64,000 bases of DNA, from the NCBI GenBank assembly GCA_963821025.1, contig CAWGCG010000004.1, positions 558,001 to 622,000 of the forward strand. The letters run 5' to 3'. The translations under genes were made by a program, and so were the position numbers. Origin of the DNA: WHSW01 sp963821025 (GTDB taxonomy: Bacteria; Actinomycetota; Thermoleophilia; Solirubrobacterales; 70-9). Shown in pieces: positions 25,239 to 34,431 of this stretch (positions are counted from its first letter, which is position 1; every line of letters begins with the position of its first letter). Under the pieces are notes generated by a model. It saw only the letters and a program-made list of their open reading frames with translations. It did not search any database and was not told the origin of the DNA.

Positions 25239-26168
25239 TCAGAAGATCGCGATCGGGTTCAGCGGCGATCCGGTTCCACCGGGAATCCGCAGCGGCGCCG
25301 CGACCATGAAGAACTCCCAGCGACGGCGGCGCTCGCAGGTCGCGGCGAGGTCGTCGAGCTGCAGGTAGTCGAGCAGGTGAACGCCCATCGCGTTCAACGC
25401 AAGCGCGTGGATCGGGAAGGCGATCCCCTCGGTGGTGCTCGGCGCGGTGTCGTTGTTGCCGTCGGATCCGAGCGCAGCGACGCCGCGCTCGGAAAGCAGC
25501 GCGGCACAGGTGGGATGCAGCCCTGCCTTCGCGTTCGACATGTCCCACGGTCCGAGCTCGCCCTGGCGCCGGGCGTGGCCGGTGCGGACCAGGAGGATGT
25601 CGCCGCGGCCGATGGTCACCCGCTGCTCGCGCTCGCAGGCCTCGAGCTCGCTGGCCGCGACATGCTCGCCGGGCTCGAGCCAGTCGACCCCGCGCAGGCG
25701 GGGAACGTCGAGCAGCACCCCGCGGCCGACGAGCCCGTTCTTGAGCACGTCGATTGCGTCCACGGTGGCGCCGGCGGCGGTCAGCGAGTCACTCGAGAGC
25801 CCGTTGTAGAGCGCGCCGTCGAGGGCGACGTGACAGAGCGCGTCGATGTGGCTGTGCGACTCGTGGTGGTAGTCGAGCCCGATGAAGTCCTTGGCGAAGC
25901 GCAGCGTCCCCGAGCCGACGTCGACGTCGGCGAGCATCGTCATCCGGTGGACGGCGGGCTCGGGGTTGTCGATCGCCAGGCGCGTGTTCACCGCCAAGCT
26001 CAGGCTCACGGTCTCGCCGCTTCGCACGAGGGTGGCCGCGGCCGCCACCTCCGGCTGCCCGAGCAGGTTGAGCGCGCCGCGCTCGTCGGACTGCCCCCAC
26101 CGGCCCCAGTTGGAGACCGATTCGAACAGCGCCTCGAACTCGGCGGCGCTGAGATCGAGATCACCCAT
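25239..26168 (-). CDS. Cyclase family protein (kynurenine formamidase-like)
   Basis: A 309-residue member of the metal-dependent cyclase/formamidase family. The metal-binding motif appears as YHHESHSHIDALCHV, the counterpart of HxGTHxD. GRGVLLDVPRL, GDILLVRTGHA and ALGSDGNNDTAP are further conserved blocks. Family members hydrolyse N-formylkynurenine, isatin or cyclic amides; the particular substrate is unclear. ATG 26168 overlaps the end of the PfkB gene by 8 bp; in-frame ATG 26180 is an alternative. It lies in a run with a sugar kinase and an aldose epimerase. Confidence 0.9.
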   Translation of the reverse strand: MGDLDLSAAEFEALFESVSNWGRWGQSDERGALNLLGQPEVAAAATLVRSGETVSLSLAVNTRLAIDNPEPAVHRMTMLADVDVGSGTLRFAKDFIGLDYHHESHSHIDALCHVALDGALYNGLSSDSLTAAGATVDAIDVLKNGLVGRGVLLDVPRLRGVDWLEPGEHVAASELEACEREQRVTIGRGDILLVRTGHARRQGELGPWDMSNAKAGLHPTCAALLSERGVAALGSDGNNDTAPSTTEGIAFPIHALALNAMGVHLLDYLQLDDLAATCERRRRWEFFMVAAPLRIPGGTGSPLNPIAIF

Positions 26169-26982
26169 CGATCTGGCCATCGTAAGGCCCGCGGCCGGCC
26201 ATACAGGCGGCGCCGCAGCGGGCGCCGAGGGCGAGCGCCTCGGCCGGTTCGCCGCCCGCAGCGAGACCGTAGGTGACGCCGGCGGCGAACGAATCGCCCG
26301 CCCCGTAGGCGTCGACGGGCGGCCCGGGAAGCGGAGCTGCGGCCCAACGCAAGACCTCGCCATTGAGCTCCGTCAACGATCCACCGCGGGCGCCATCCGA
26401 GCGCGCGACCCCGAGCGGCGGCGGCTCGAGGTCTGCCGCGGCGTAGGTCTCACCGCGGTCGTTGACACTGGCAACCAGCAGATCGACCTGCGTCTGGCCC
26501 TCGAGCAGTGCTTGCTTGGCGCGCACGGTGGCGACCAGTCGCCGGGCCCGCCGCGCCGCCCGGGCGGCGCCCGCATCCCCTGCGGTGAAGTAGACGCCGT
26601 CCGCATCCTCGAGCTCTTCCCAGGGCAGTGGGTCGTCGCCGTGCGGACCGATCCGCTCGCCGATCACCGTGATCGTGCGCTCGGCCGCGTCGTCGGTGTG
26701 GACGAAGGCGCGCCGCTGGGGGCTGGGGCGCCAATCCGCCTCGACCCGGACACCGAGCCCCTCGAGCCGCCGCTTTGCCCTACGGCCGAGCTCATCGTCG
26801 GCGAGTGCGGTGATCAAGAGGCAGCCGCCGGCGAGCCTGGCGAGCTGGACCGCGGCGACCGCGCCGCCGCCGCCGGCGTCCTCCCAAGCCTCGACGGCGT
26901 GGACGATCTCGCCGGGCTCAGGCACCCGCTCGACCCGGGCGAACTCCGCCCACTCGACATGTCCGACCACCGCTACGCGCAT
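26161..26982 (-). CDS. PfkB-family carbohydrate kinase
   Basis: A ribokinase-like kinase of 273 residues. The N-terminal GHVEWAEFARVERVPEPGEI and the C-terminal anion-hole motif DAYGAGDSFAAG (catalytic Asp) are diagnostic. The protein is slightly short for the family, lacking part of the lid. Substrate could be a sugar, nucleoside or sugar acid. It is the first gene of a tight unit with the cyclase and aldose epimerase, and is divergent from the dehydrogenase at 27004 with only 21 bp between start codons. Confidence 0.93.
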   Translation of the reverse strand: MRVAVVGHVEWAEFARVERVPEPGEIVHAVEAWEDAGGGGAVAAVQLARLAGGCLLITALADDELGRRAKRRLEGLGVRVEADWRPSPQRRAFVHTDDAAERTITVIGERIGPHGDDPLPWEELEDADGVYFTAGDAGAARAARRARRLVATVRAKQALLEGQTQVDLLVASVNDRGETYAAADLEPPPLGVARSDGARGGSLTELNGEVLRWAAAPLPGPPVDAYGAGDSFAAGVTYGLAAGGEPAEALALGARCGAACMAGRGPYDGQIDG

Positions 26983-26991
26983 CGACCCGGA

Positions 26992-26997
26992 TACTGT
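26992..26997 (+). promoter_or_regulatory. -10-like TACTGT in a 21-bp divergent gap
   Basis: TACTGT, six bases, then GTG 27004; the other gene's ATG begins at 26982. There is room for neither a leader nor a ribosome-binding site, so the dehydrogenase is probably leaderless. Confidence 0.4.
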
Positions 26998-27003
26998 CGG
27001 GCG

Positions 27004-27984
27004 GTGTCGGACGAGCTAAGCACGAGCGTCTCGAAACCGCTTGTCGTGGTCGCCCGAACGCTGCCCTCGCCGGGGCGCGAGCGCCTCGCCGCGGCCTCGG
27101 AGCTGATCGAGGGTGGGCTCGAGGCGACCGCCGCGGACCTTCGCGGCCTCGCTCGCGGGGCGGCGGCGATCGTCGCCGACCCGGCGGTCAGCATCGACGA
27201 CGAGCTGCTCGCGGCCGCCGGCGCCGAGCTGCGGATCGTCGCCAACTTCGCGGTCGGCTACGACAACGTCGATCTCGACGCCTGCCGCGCTCGCGGCGTC
27301 GTCGTCACCAATACCCCGGACGTGCTCACCGATGCCACGGCGGAGCTGACGCTCGCGTTGACGCTCGCCGCCGCTCGCCGAATCGGCGAAGCCGAGCGCG
27401 AGCTCAGGGCTGGCCGCTGGACCGGGATCGAACCGGGCGCCTTCCTCGGAGCCGAGCTCAGCGGCGCCAGCTTCGGGGTTGTCGGCATGGGCCGCATCGG
27501 GCATCGGTACGCCGAGCTCCTCGTTCCACTCGCCGGCGAGATCCTCTATGCCGGCCGCAGCCCGAGCGAGGAGGCCGAGCGCGAGCTCGGCGCATCCCGG
27601 TTGGAGCTGCCCCAGCTGCTTCGCCGCGCCGACGTGGTCAGCCTGCACCTGCCGGCGACCGCGGAGACCGCCGGGCTGATCGGCGCGGCTGAGCTGGAGG
27701 CGATGAGGCCGTCGGCGATCCTCATCAACACCGCGCGCGGCTCGCTGGTCGATGCGAGTGCGCTTGCCGACGCCCTGCGCAGCGGCGCGATTGGCGCCGC
27801 CGGTCTCGACGTCTACGAGCACGAACCTCGGGTGCCGCGCGAGCTGCTCGAGGCGCCGAACTGCGTCCTCTTGCCGCACATCGGCTCGGCCACCGTGAGG
27901 GCCCGCGAGCGGATGTCGGCGTTGGTCGCCGACGGCATCCTGGCGACGCTGCGCGGTGCCGAGCCGCCCAACCGGGTGACGTAG
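27004..27984 (+). CDS. D-isomer-specific 2-hydroxyacid dehydrogenase (glyoxylate/hydroxypyruvate reductase-like)
   Basis: A 326-residue NAD(P)H-dependent reductase. The nucleotide-binding loop is VVGMGRIGHRYAELL. Catalytic residues are Arg in INTARGSLVD, Glu in DVYEHEP and His in PHIGSAT; NFAVGYDNVDLDACRARGV is the usual substrate-domain motif. The sequence is closest in style to glyoxylate or hydroxypyruvate reductases. GTG 27004 is set by the adjacent -10 element. It converges on the NDH-2 gene, with four bases between stops. Confidence 0.93.
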   Translation: MSDELSTSVSKPLVVVARTLPSPGRERLAAASELIEGGLEATAADLRGLARGAAAIVADPAVSIDDELLAAAGAELRIVANFAVGYDNVDLDACRARGVVVTNTPDVLTDATAELTLALTLAAARRIGEAERELRAGRWTGIEPGAFLGAELSGASFGVVGMGRIGHRYAELLVPLAGEILYAGRSPSEEAERELGASRLELPQLLRRADVVSLHLPATAETAGLIGAAELEAMRPSAILINTARGSLVDASALADALRSGAIGAAGLDVYEHEPRVPRELLEAPNCVLLPHIGSATVRARERMSALVADGILATLRGAEPPNRVT

Positions 27985-27988
27985 CGGC

Positions 27989-29263
27989 TCATTCCTCTGA
28001 GTCTGAGCCGACCACGATGCGGCTGCTGCGCTCGCGCGTGAATCCGGCCCAGGTCCAGTCGAGCATCGCCTTGGTCCGATCTTCGCCGGTCGAGAGCAGG
28101 GCGAGGTGGACGGCGCCCCAGGCCAGAAACGCGGTCTTTCCCTTCATCGTCCGGCCCTTCGGGAACTGGATCACGGCGGCGCCGGGCCCGATCGTCGCCA
28201 TCGTTCCCTTGTCGTGGTAGACGAACGGCTCGGCCGTTTCGCCGGCGATCAGCTGAATAATGTTCTCGCCCGCTCGCTCGCCGGCCTGCAGCGCGACCGA
28301 GCCGAGTTGGGGCAGGACCTCGTCGGTCTTGGTGTCGGTGATCCAGGCGATGTCGCCGACGGCGAAGACATCCGGGTGGCCGTCGATGCTGAGATCGGGC
28401 TCGACCGGGATCCGGTTGCCGTGCTCGAGCTCGAGCCCAAGTGACTGTGCAATCGGGTGGGCCTGCAACCCGGCGCCCCAGACAAGCGTATGGGCATTGA
28501 GCACGCGCCCCGACTTGAGGGTGACGCGGGTCGGCTCGACCGAGGCCACGATCTCGCCGAGCAGGATCTCGACGCCACGCTTTTCGAGCGTCTGCTGGGT
28601 GTAGGTCTGGAGCTCCTCGTGGAACATCGAGAAGAGCGCGTTCCCGGCCTCGACCACCGTCAGCTGCGCCTGATCGAGCGGCAGATTCGGGTAGTCCTTG
28701 GCGAAGTCGCTCTTGTAGAGCTCGGCCAGCGCCCCGACACTCTCGATTCCGGTCGGCCCTCCGCCAACGATGACGACGCGCAGCGCTCCGTCCTGGGCCA
28801 GCGCAGGGTCACGATCGGCAGCCTCCCAACGACGCAGCACGTGCTCTCGCAGCCGCAACGCATCCTCGAGCGTGTACATCGGAAAGGCGTGCTCGGCGGC
28901 ACCCTCGACGCCGAAATAGGAGACCTGGGCGCCGAGCGCGAGCACCAGGTAGTCGTAGTCGATCGCTGCCATCTGATCGAACTCGACCCGCCGGGCGTCG
29001 AGGTCGATCGAGGTCGCAGTGGCCTGGTGCACTGCCGCGTTCGGCTGTTCGTGGAAGAGATCGCGCAGCGGATGGGCGACCGCGGCGGTCTCAAGCACGT
29101 CGGTCGCCACCTGGTAGAGCATCGGCTGGAAGGTGTGGTAGTCGTGGCTGTCGACGAGCACGACCTCGGCCTCGGCCTTCTTCAGCCTGCGGGCGGCGCC
29201 GATGCCCGCGAAGCCGCCGCCGAGGATCAGGACACGGGGACGGCTCGCGGTGCTCTGCTCCAT
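27989..29263 (-). CDS. ndh: Type II NADH dehydrogenase
   Basis: A 424-residue single-subunit NADH:quinone oxidoreductase that feeds electrons into the quinone pool without proton pumping. Two Rossmann motifs (LILGGGFAGIGAARRL and VVIVGGGPTGIESVGAL), YHTFQPMLYQVAT near the flavin, and AVGDIAWI are typical. The C-terminal amphipathic region for membrane attachment (FLAWGAVHLALLSTGEDR) is present. It is the last gene of the zwf-GH15-GMC-ndh run and so may be co-regulated with cydAB through the dyad promoter, which would give a complete NADH-to-oxygen chain. Confidence 0.94.
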   Translation of the reverse strand: MEQSTASRPRVLILGGGFAGIGAARRLKKAEAEVVLVDSHDYHTFQPMLYQVATDVLETAAVAHPLRDLFHEQPNAAVHQATATSIDLDARRVEFDQMAAIDYDYLVLALGAQVSYFGVEGAAEHAFPMYTLEDALRLREHVLRRWEAADRDPALAQDGALRVVIVGGGPTGIESVGALAELYKSDFAKDYPNLPLDQAQLTVVEAGNALFSMFHEELQTYTQQTLEKRGVEILLGEIVASVEPTRVTLKSGRVLNAHTLVWGAGLQAHPIAQSLGLELEHGNRIPVEPDLSIDGHPDVFAVGDIAWITDTKTDEVLPQLGSVALQAGERAGENIIQLIAGETAEPFVYHDKGTMATIGPGAAVIQFPKGRTMKGKTAFLAWGAVHLALLSTGEDRTKAMLDWTWAGFTRERSSRIVVGSDSEE

Positions 29264-29269
29264 CGCCGA

Positions 29270-30838
29270 TCAGCGGCCGTTGCCCGCGCCGAGCCGCTCG
29301 AGCAGGTGGTCGCCGACGCGCAGCGCGTTTGCGATCGCGGTCAACGCCGGGTTGACGGCGCCGATGCTGGGGAAGAAGCTGGTGTCGACGACGTAGAGGT
29401 TGTCGAGCTCGTGGGCGCGGCAGTCGGTGTTCAGGACCGAGCTCGAGGGGTCGGTCCCGAAACGGCAGGTGCCGGCCTGGTGGGCGACCCCGGCGACCGG
29501 GATCTCGTTCTTGAGATAGGCGTGGCGGTGCGGCAGGTGGTCGTCCTGCATCCCAAGCCGGCCGAGCATCGACTTGAGCTGGTGATAGAGCCGCTTCTTC
29601 GGCTCGTCGTTGCTGGCCGAGTAGGTCAGCGTCAGGCGTCCGTCGCGGTCGATCGTTACCCGGTTCTCGGCCCGGGGCAGGTCCTCGGTCGAGAGCCAGA
29701 AGTCCACCGCGTGTCGCGCCATCTCCTCCAGCGTCCGCGTCGGCGCGAGCTTCGTCTCCAGCGGTTTCTCGCCCCGGTACATCGGCGCCGATGATTTGCC
29801 GACCATCTGGATGTTGCCCATCGGGTAGTCGAACCCGTCGTCGCCGCGCAGGTAGAAGTCGTTGACCCCGAGCGTCTTTTGAAAGACCGTCGGGTTCTCC
29901 TCCTTGGAGAGCGCGAGCACCGCCTGGCTGTTGTGGAAGGTGTAGTTGCGACCGACCTGGTCGGAGCCGTTGGCGAGTCCGTTTGGATGGCGGTCGTTGG
30001 CCGAGGTCAACAGCAGTTTCGCGGTGTTCGCGGCCCCACACGAGACGGCGACGAGGTCGGCCGTGTGGGTCTCGCGGGCACCGCCGCGCTCGACCTCGAC
30101 CTCGGTGACCGCCGTCCCGGCTTCGTTGGTGTGCAGCGCGACCGCCTCGGCGTTCGTCAGCAGGGTGACGTTCGGGTGCTCGAGCGCAGGGCGCACGGCC
30201 AGGACCTCGGCATCGGCCTTGGCGTGGACGAGGCAGGGAAAGCCGTCGCACGTCGGACAGCGCACGCAGGCGCTGTAGGGCATGTTCGCCTCCTCGAGCA
30301 TCACCCCGCATGGGGCGTGGAAGGGGCGCAGGCCGGCCGCGGCGAGGTCGTCGGAGAGCTGCTGGATGCGGGGCTCGTGTGAGACCGCCGGGAACGGATA
30401 CGGGGCGCTGGCCGGCGGCTCGGTCGGATCCTCTCCCCGGGCGCCGTGGACGCGGTAGAGGTGCTCGGCCTGCGTGTAGTAGGGCTCGATCTCGTCGTAG
30501 CCGATCGGCCAGGCCGGCGAGACCCCGTCGTGGTGGGTGAGCTCGCCGAAGTCCTCTTGTCGCAGCCGATAGAGCGCGGCGCCGTAGAGCTTGGTCGCGC
30601 CGCCGACGAAGTAGTGGACCTGCGGCTGAAAGCCCTTGCCCTCGCGGTCGTACCAGGTCTCGGGCGAGATATAGCGGTTGTCGACGAAGACGTCGGTCGC
30701 GTTCCAGTTCTGGGGCTCGCGCGGCAGCCAGTCGCCGCGCTCGAGCAGCAGAATGCGCTTGCCCGAGGGCGCCAGCCGGTGCACCAGGGTGCCGCCTCCG
30801 GCGCCGCTGCCGATCACGATCACGTCGTAGGAGCTCAC
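29270..30838 (-). CDS. GMC-family FAD oxidoreductase
   Basis: A 522-residue glucose-methanol-choline-type oxidoreductase. FAD-binding IVIGSGAGGGTLVHRL is at the N-terminus; VHYFVGGATKLYGAALYR is the conserved flavin-domain block, and the C-terminal GAVNPALTAIANALR closes the FAD site. It has four cysteines in CVRCPTCDGFPC, a feature of the sugar-oxidising subgroup (gluconate/pyranose-like). No signal peptide is visible. ATG 30838 overlaps the GH15 stop by 4 bp. The probable role is oxidation of a sugar or polyol linked to the respiratory chain. Confidence 0.92.
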   Translation of the reverse strand: MSSYDVIVIGSGAGGGTLVHRLAPSGKRILLLERGDWLPREPQNWNATDVFVDNRYISPETWYDREGKGFQPQVHYFVGGATKLYGAALYRLRQEDFGELTHHDGVSPAWPIGYDEIEPYYTQAEHLYRVHGARGEDPTEPPASAPYPFPAVSHEPRIQQLSDDLAAAGLRPFHAPCGVMLEEANMPYSACVRCPTCDGFPCLVHAKADAEVLAVRPALEHPNVTLLTNAEAVALHTNEAGTAVTEVEVERGGARETHTADLVAVSCGAANTAKLLLTSANDRHPNGLANGSDQVGRNYTFHNSQAVLALSKEENPTVFQKTLGVNDFYLRGDDGFDYPMGNIQMVGKSSAPMYRGEKPLETKLAPTRTLEEMARHAVDFWLSTEDLPRAENRVTIDRDGRLTLTYSASNDEPKKRLYHQLKSMLGRLGMQDDHLPHRHAYLKNEIPVAGVAHQAGTCRFGTDPSSSVLNTDCRAHELDNLYVVDTSFFPSIGAVNPALTAIANALRVGDHLLERLGAGNGR

Positions 30839-32721
30839 GCGTTCAGCTCCGCCAGGCGCTCGGCGAGGATGATCCGCCCCGCCGCCTCGATCAGCGCGAG
30901 ATGCGAGAAGGCCTGGGGGAAGTTCCCGAGATGTCGGCCGGTGGCGGTGTCGAACTCCTCGGCGTATAGCCCGAGCGGCGAGGCGACACCGAGCAGGCGG
31001 TCCATGAGGTCGCGCGCGCGTTGCACCTCGCCGACCACCGCCAGTGCCGAGACGAGCCAGAAGGAGCAGATCAGGAAGCTGCCCTCCTTGCCCGAAAGGC
31101 CGTCATCGGTCTCGTCGGTGCGATATCGCAGGACGAAGCCGTCCTCGGTCAGATCGTCGGCGATCGCCTCAACCGACTTGCGCATCCGCTCGTCGTCGGC
31201 CGCCAAGAAACCGAAGATGGCGGCGAGCAGGGTCGAGGCGTCGAGGGCATCGGTGTCGTAGTGCTGGCGCAGGACGCCGTCGCGAAGCCCGTGCTCGAGG
31301 ATGTCGGCATGGATCTCGTCGGCGGTCGCCCTCCAGACCTTCTCCTGGTCGGGCTCGCCGGCGATCGCGGCGATCCGTGCCGCGCGGTCGAGCGCGACCC
31401 AGCACATGAGCTTCGAGGAGACGTAGTGCTTGGGCTCGCCGCGCGCCTCCCAGATCCCCTGGTCCGGCTCGCGCCAGACCTTGGTCGCGCACTCGGCCTG
31501 TGCCTGGACGATCGGCCACAGGCGGCGTGGCAGTCGCTGGCTGCGCTGCGTGTGCAGGTGAATCGAGTCCAGCACGGCGCCGAAGACGTCGTTCTGGCGC
31601 TGGTCGAAGGCGCCGTTTCCGACCCGGACCGGGCTCGCGCCCGCGTACCCCGAGAGCTCATCGCGCGTGGACTCGGTCAGGTCGCGGCGACCGTCGATCC
31701 CGTACATGATCTGCAAGGAGCCGTCCTCGTTGGCCTCGAGATCGGCGACGAACTGCATGAACTCGTCCGCCTCCCAGTCGAGGTCGAGGTAGTGCAGCGC
31801 CTGCAGCGTGAAGGTCGTGTCGCGCATCCACGTGAACCGGTAGTCCCAGTTGCGCTCCCCGCCAGGGGTCTCCGGCAGCGAGGTCGTCAGCGCGGCGACC
31901 GTCGCCCCGGTCGGCATGTAGGTGAGCCCCTTGATCGCCAAGGCGGAGCGCTGGATCGGCTCGCGCCAGCGGTGGTCGGGCATCCGCGCACGACCGAGCC
32001 AGCCGCGCCAGTAACGGCTGGTTGCCGCGAGTCGCGCGTTGGCGTCATCGCTGTCGGCGGGCACGGCGAGGCCCTCGGCCCAGGAGAGCGCGCAATGGAT
32101 CTGGTCGCCCTGCTGGAGCGTGTGACGGGCGCGGACCCAGTCGCCCTCGATCCCGAGCGCCATGCTGGTGCTCAGCCTCACCGTCGTGCCCTCGGCGCTC
32201 GCGTCGGCGGCGTGGCGATCGTCCCCGACGAGCGCCCACTCTGCCGGCACCCGCCCGTAGTCGAAGTCGGGCTCGCAGATCAGCTCCATCTCGACGCTGC
32301 CGGCGAGGCAGAGCGCCGTGCGCACCAGCATGTGCTCGCCGTCGTCGTCGGCGGGCGGCCGGGTATGCGGGGTGATCTCGTCCTCGCGGTGGCTGGGCCC
32401 CATGGTCAAAGCGTCGCGGACCATGACCCAGCCGGTCGGCGTATTCCAGGTCGTCAGCAGGATGTTGGTGCCCGGCTCGTATACCCGGGCCGTGGGCACG
32501 TTGATGCCGTAGGGGCCGAATCGGAAGGAGCCCGCCTGGCGGTCGAGCAGCGTCCCGAAGATGCTCGGCGAGTCGAATCGCGGCACGCAGAGCCAGTCGA
32601 TCGCGCCGTCGGGGGCGATCAGGGCGCCGGTGTGGCAGTTGGAGAGAAAGCCGTAGTCGGCGATCGGGGGATACGGCGAGGGAGCCGCTGCGCTCTGCTC
32701 GCCAACCGCGCTGTCGCTCAT
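30835..32721 (-). CDS. Glycoside hydrolase family 15 (glucoamylase/trehalase-like)
   Basis: A 628-residue intracellular GH15 enzyme. The N-terminal block IADYGFLSNCHTGALIAPDG and WLCVPRFDSPSIFG is highly typical; the (alpha/alpha)6 catalytic barrel contains WDYRFTWMRDTTFTLQALHYL and, near the end, LGLYAEEFDTATGRHLGNFPQAFSHL with the catalytic-base Glu region. Actinobacterial relatives include a mycobacterial trehalase, so trehalose or alpha-glucan cleavage is likely. ATG 32721 overlaps the zwf stop by 4 bp. Together with zwf it would turn glucose-yielding polymers into NADPH. Confidence 0.93.
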   Translation of the reverse strand: MSDSAVGEQSAAAPSPYPPIADYGFLSNCHTGALIAPDGAIDWLCVPRFDSPSIFGTLLDRQAGSFRFGPYGINVPTARVYEPGTNILLTTWNTPTGWVMVRDALTMGPSHREDEITPHTRPPADDDGEHMLVRTALCLAGSVEMELICEPDFDYGRVPAEWALVGDDRHAADASAEGTTVRLSTSMALGIEGDWVRARHTLQQGDQIHCALSWAEGLAVPADSDDANARLAATSRYWRGWLGRARMPDHRWREPIQRSALAIKGLTYMPTGATVAALTTSLPETPGGERNWDYRFTWMRDTTFTLQALHYLDLDWEADEFMQFVADLEANEDGSLQIMYGIDGRRDLTESTRDELSGYAGASPVRVGNGAFDQRQNDVFGAVLDSIHLHTQRSQRLPRRLWPIVQAQAECATKVWREPDQGIWEARGEPKHYVSSKLMCWVALDRAARIAAIAGEPDQEKVWRATADEIHADILEHGLRDGVLRQHYDTDALDASTLLAAIFGFLAADDERMRKSVEAIADDLTEDGFVLRYRTDETDDGLSGKEGSFLICSFWLVSALAVVGEVQRARDLMDRLLGVASPLGLYAEEFDTATGRHLGNFPQAFSHLALIEAAGRIILAERLAELNA

Positions 32722-34115
32722 GCCCATGGCGCGTGCCATCCACCGTGCTCGGCGACCAGCCGATCGGCGGCCTCCGGTCCCCATGAGCCCTTCTCGTAGC
32801 CGTTCGGAGGCGGCGGGCGGTCGAGCAGAGGCTGCATGATTCGCCAGGTCTCCTCGACCGTGTCCTGGCGGGTGAAGCGGGAGCTGTCACCAATCAGCGC
32901 CGCGTGTAGGAGAACCTCGTAAGGGGTCGCTCCCTCACCGCCCTCATCGCCGAACTCCATGTCGAGGTTGATCTGCGCCGGCTCCTGGGTAGTGCTTCGC
33001 TGAGCATCGACCAGGACCCTGATCCCGGTACTCGGGTCGAGCTTGATCACCAGGTGATCGGCCTCGGGGAGGCGATCGAAGACATGATGGAAGCTGAGCC
33101 TCGGAGGTCGCTTGAAGACCAGGCGCAGCTCGGTTTGGGTGATCGGCAGGTGCTTGCCGGTGCGGATGAAGAACGGCACCCCGGTCCAGCGCCAATTCTC
33201 GACCTCGAGCCGCATCGCGGCGTAGGTCTCGGTGCTCGAGTCGTCGGCCACCCCATCGATCTCCCGGTAGCCCTCGTATTGGCCGCGCACATAGTCCGAC
33301 GGATCAGCGCTCGGCATCGAGTAAAAGAGCGCGTGTTGGGTGTCCTTGACGCGCGCGCGTCCCGGGGGTGGCTCCATCGCCGCTGCGGCGACGACCTGCA
33401 TCAGATGGTTGACGACGACGTCGCGAACCGCGCCGACCGGGTCGTAGAAGTGCCCCCGGTCCTCGACCCCGAAGCTCTCGGCCATCGTGATCTGCACGCA
33501 GGAGACGTAGTTGCGATTCCAGATCGGCTCGAACATCGTGTTCGCGAACCGCAGGAAGAGGATCTCCGCAAGGCCCATCTTGCCGAGGAAGTGATCGATC
33601 CGGTAGAGCTGAGACTCGTCGATGAACTGGTGGATCTGCTCGTTGAGCTCGCGGGCGGAGTCGACGTCGTGTCCGAACGGCTTCTCGACCACCACTCTGG
33701 CGTTCCCGGTCAACCCGGCCTTCGAGAGCCCCTCGATCACGGTGCCGAACAGAAACGGCGGGACTTCGAGGTAGAACACGGGCTGCTCGACGTCGCCGAC
33801 CGCCGCGGCTAGGCGCTCGAATGTGGCGGAATCGGCAAAGTCGCCGGCGACGTAGGAGAGCCGCGACGCGAACCGCTCGAAGACCTCGTCGTCGATCGCC
33901 TCGCCGGTCGCCTCGATCGACTCGCGAGCGCGCTGCTTCAGGTCATCGACGGTCCAGTCGTCGACGGCGACGCCGACGATCGGGCAGTCCAGCAGCCCCC
34001 GGCGCTCCAGCCGGTAGAGCGAGTGGAAGGTCATTACCTTGGCGAGGTCGCCGGTGATCCCGAAGATCACGAGGACGTCGGCCGGACTCGGAGTGTCGTC
34101 GCCTGTGGTTTCCAT
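32718..34115 (-). CDS. zwf: Glucose-6-phosphate dehydrogenase
   Basis: A 465-residue G6PDH, the NADPH-producing entry to the oxidative pentose phosphate pathway. The coenzyme motif FGITGDLAK is at residues 18-26 and the active-site RIDHFLGK is intact; EKPFGHD and WTGVPFFIRTGKHLP follow. ATG 34115 is preferred because the inferred start of transcription from dyad site 4 is near 34117; in-frame ATG 34142 is an upstream alternative that would overlap the -10. No gnd, pgl or opcA is adjacent. First gene of a four-gene run ending with ndh. Confidence 0.96.
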   Translation of the reverse strand: METTGDDTPSPADVLVIFGITGDLAKVMTFHSLYRLERRGLLDCPIVGVAVDDWTVDDLKQRARESIEATGEAIDDEVFERFASRLSYVAGDFADSATFERLAAAVGDVEQPVFYLEVPPFLFGTVIEGLSKAGLTGNARVVVEKPFGHDVDSARELNEQIHQFIDESQLYRIDHFLGKMGLAEILFLRFANTMFEPIWNRNYVSCVQITMAESFGVEDRGHFYDPVGAVRDVVVNHLMQVVAAAAMEPPPGRARVKDTQHALFYSMPSADPSDYVRGQYEGYREIDGVADDSSTETYAAMRLEVENWRWTGVPFFIRTGKHLPITQTELRLVFKRPPRLSFHHVFDRLPEADHLVIKLDPSTGIRVLVDAQRSTTQEPAQINLDMEFGDEGGEGATPYEVLLHAALIGDSSRFTRQDTVEETWRIMQPLLDRPPPPNGYEKGSWGPEAADRLVAEHGGWHAPWA

Positions 34116-34123
34116 GTCGACCG

Positions 34124-34168
34124 ATTGTTCAGCCGCGACCATCATCACGCATCACCCTCATCGGATGA
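34124..34168 (-). promoter_or_regulatory. Dyad-type promoter 4 (zwf operon)
   Basis: Core 34152-34168: in gene direction TCATCC-GATGA-GGGTGA. AACAAT at 34129-34124 lies 22 bp away; the inferred start is two bases before the zwf ATG. Confidence 0.55.
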
Positions 34169-34193
34169 AACCTCGTCGTCGCGCGAACGCAGC

Positions 34194-34391
34194 TCAGGAC
34201 TCATCCGCGCGACCGACCGCGCGGATTGCCAGGAAGCCCGAGGCAATCACAGCGACCGCGACCACGATGATCCCGACCACCGCGCCGATGAAGAAGAAGG
34301 CGACGCAGATCGCCAACACCCAGCCGATGACCCACGCCGCGATCCCGGCTCCCGCGAGGTCGCTCGTCTCCGGCTGTTCGTTGGGGCTCAT
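34194..34391 (-). CDS. Small two-helix membrane protein
   Basis: A 65-residue protein starting at ATG 34391. A short polar N-terminus (SPNEQPETSDLAGAG) is followed by two closely spaced hydrophobic helices (AWVIGWVLAICVAFFF and GAVVGIIVVAVAVIASGFLA) and a short charged tail. It resembles the many uncharacterised small membrane proteins of actinobacteria. It lies 40 bp downstream of the amphi-Trp gene on the same strand and is probably co-transcribed with it. Confidence 0.65.
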   Translation of the reverse strand: MSPNEQPETSDLAGAGIAAWVIGWVLAICVAFFFIGAVVGIIVVAVAVIASGFLAIRAVGRADES

Positions 34392-34431
34392 ACCGACGCC
34401 GACGCTAGGCGCGCGCAGGCTCGTGGATCGC

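Noticed and set aside
27973..27990. Half of the regulon dyad (GTCACCC on the minus strand) near the end of the 2-hydroxyacid dehydrogenase
   Set aside because: The second half is GGCGGC rather than GGGTGA and no gene starts downstream on that strand.
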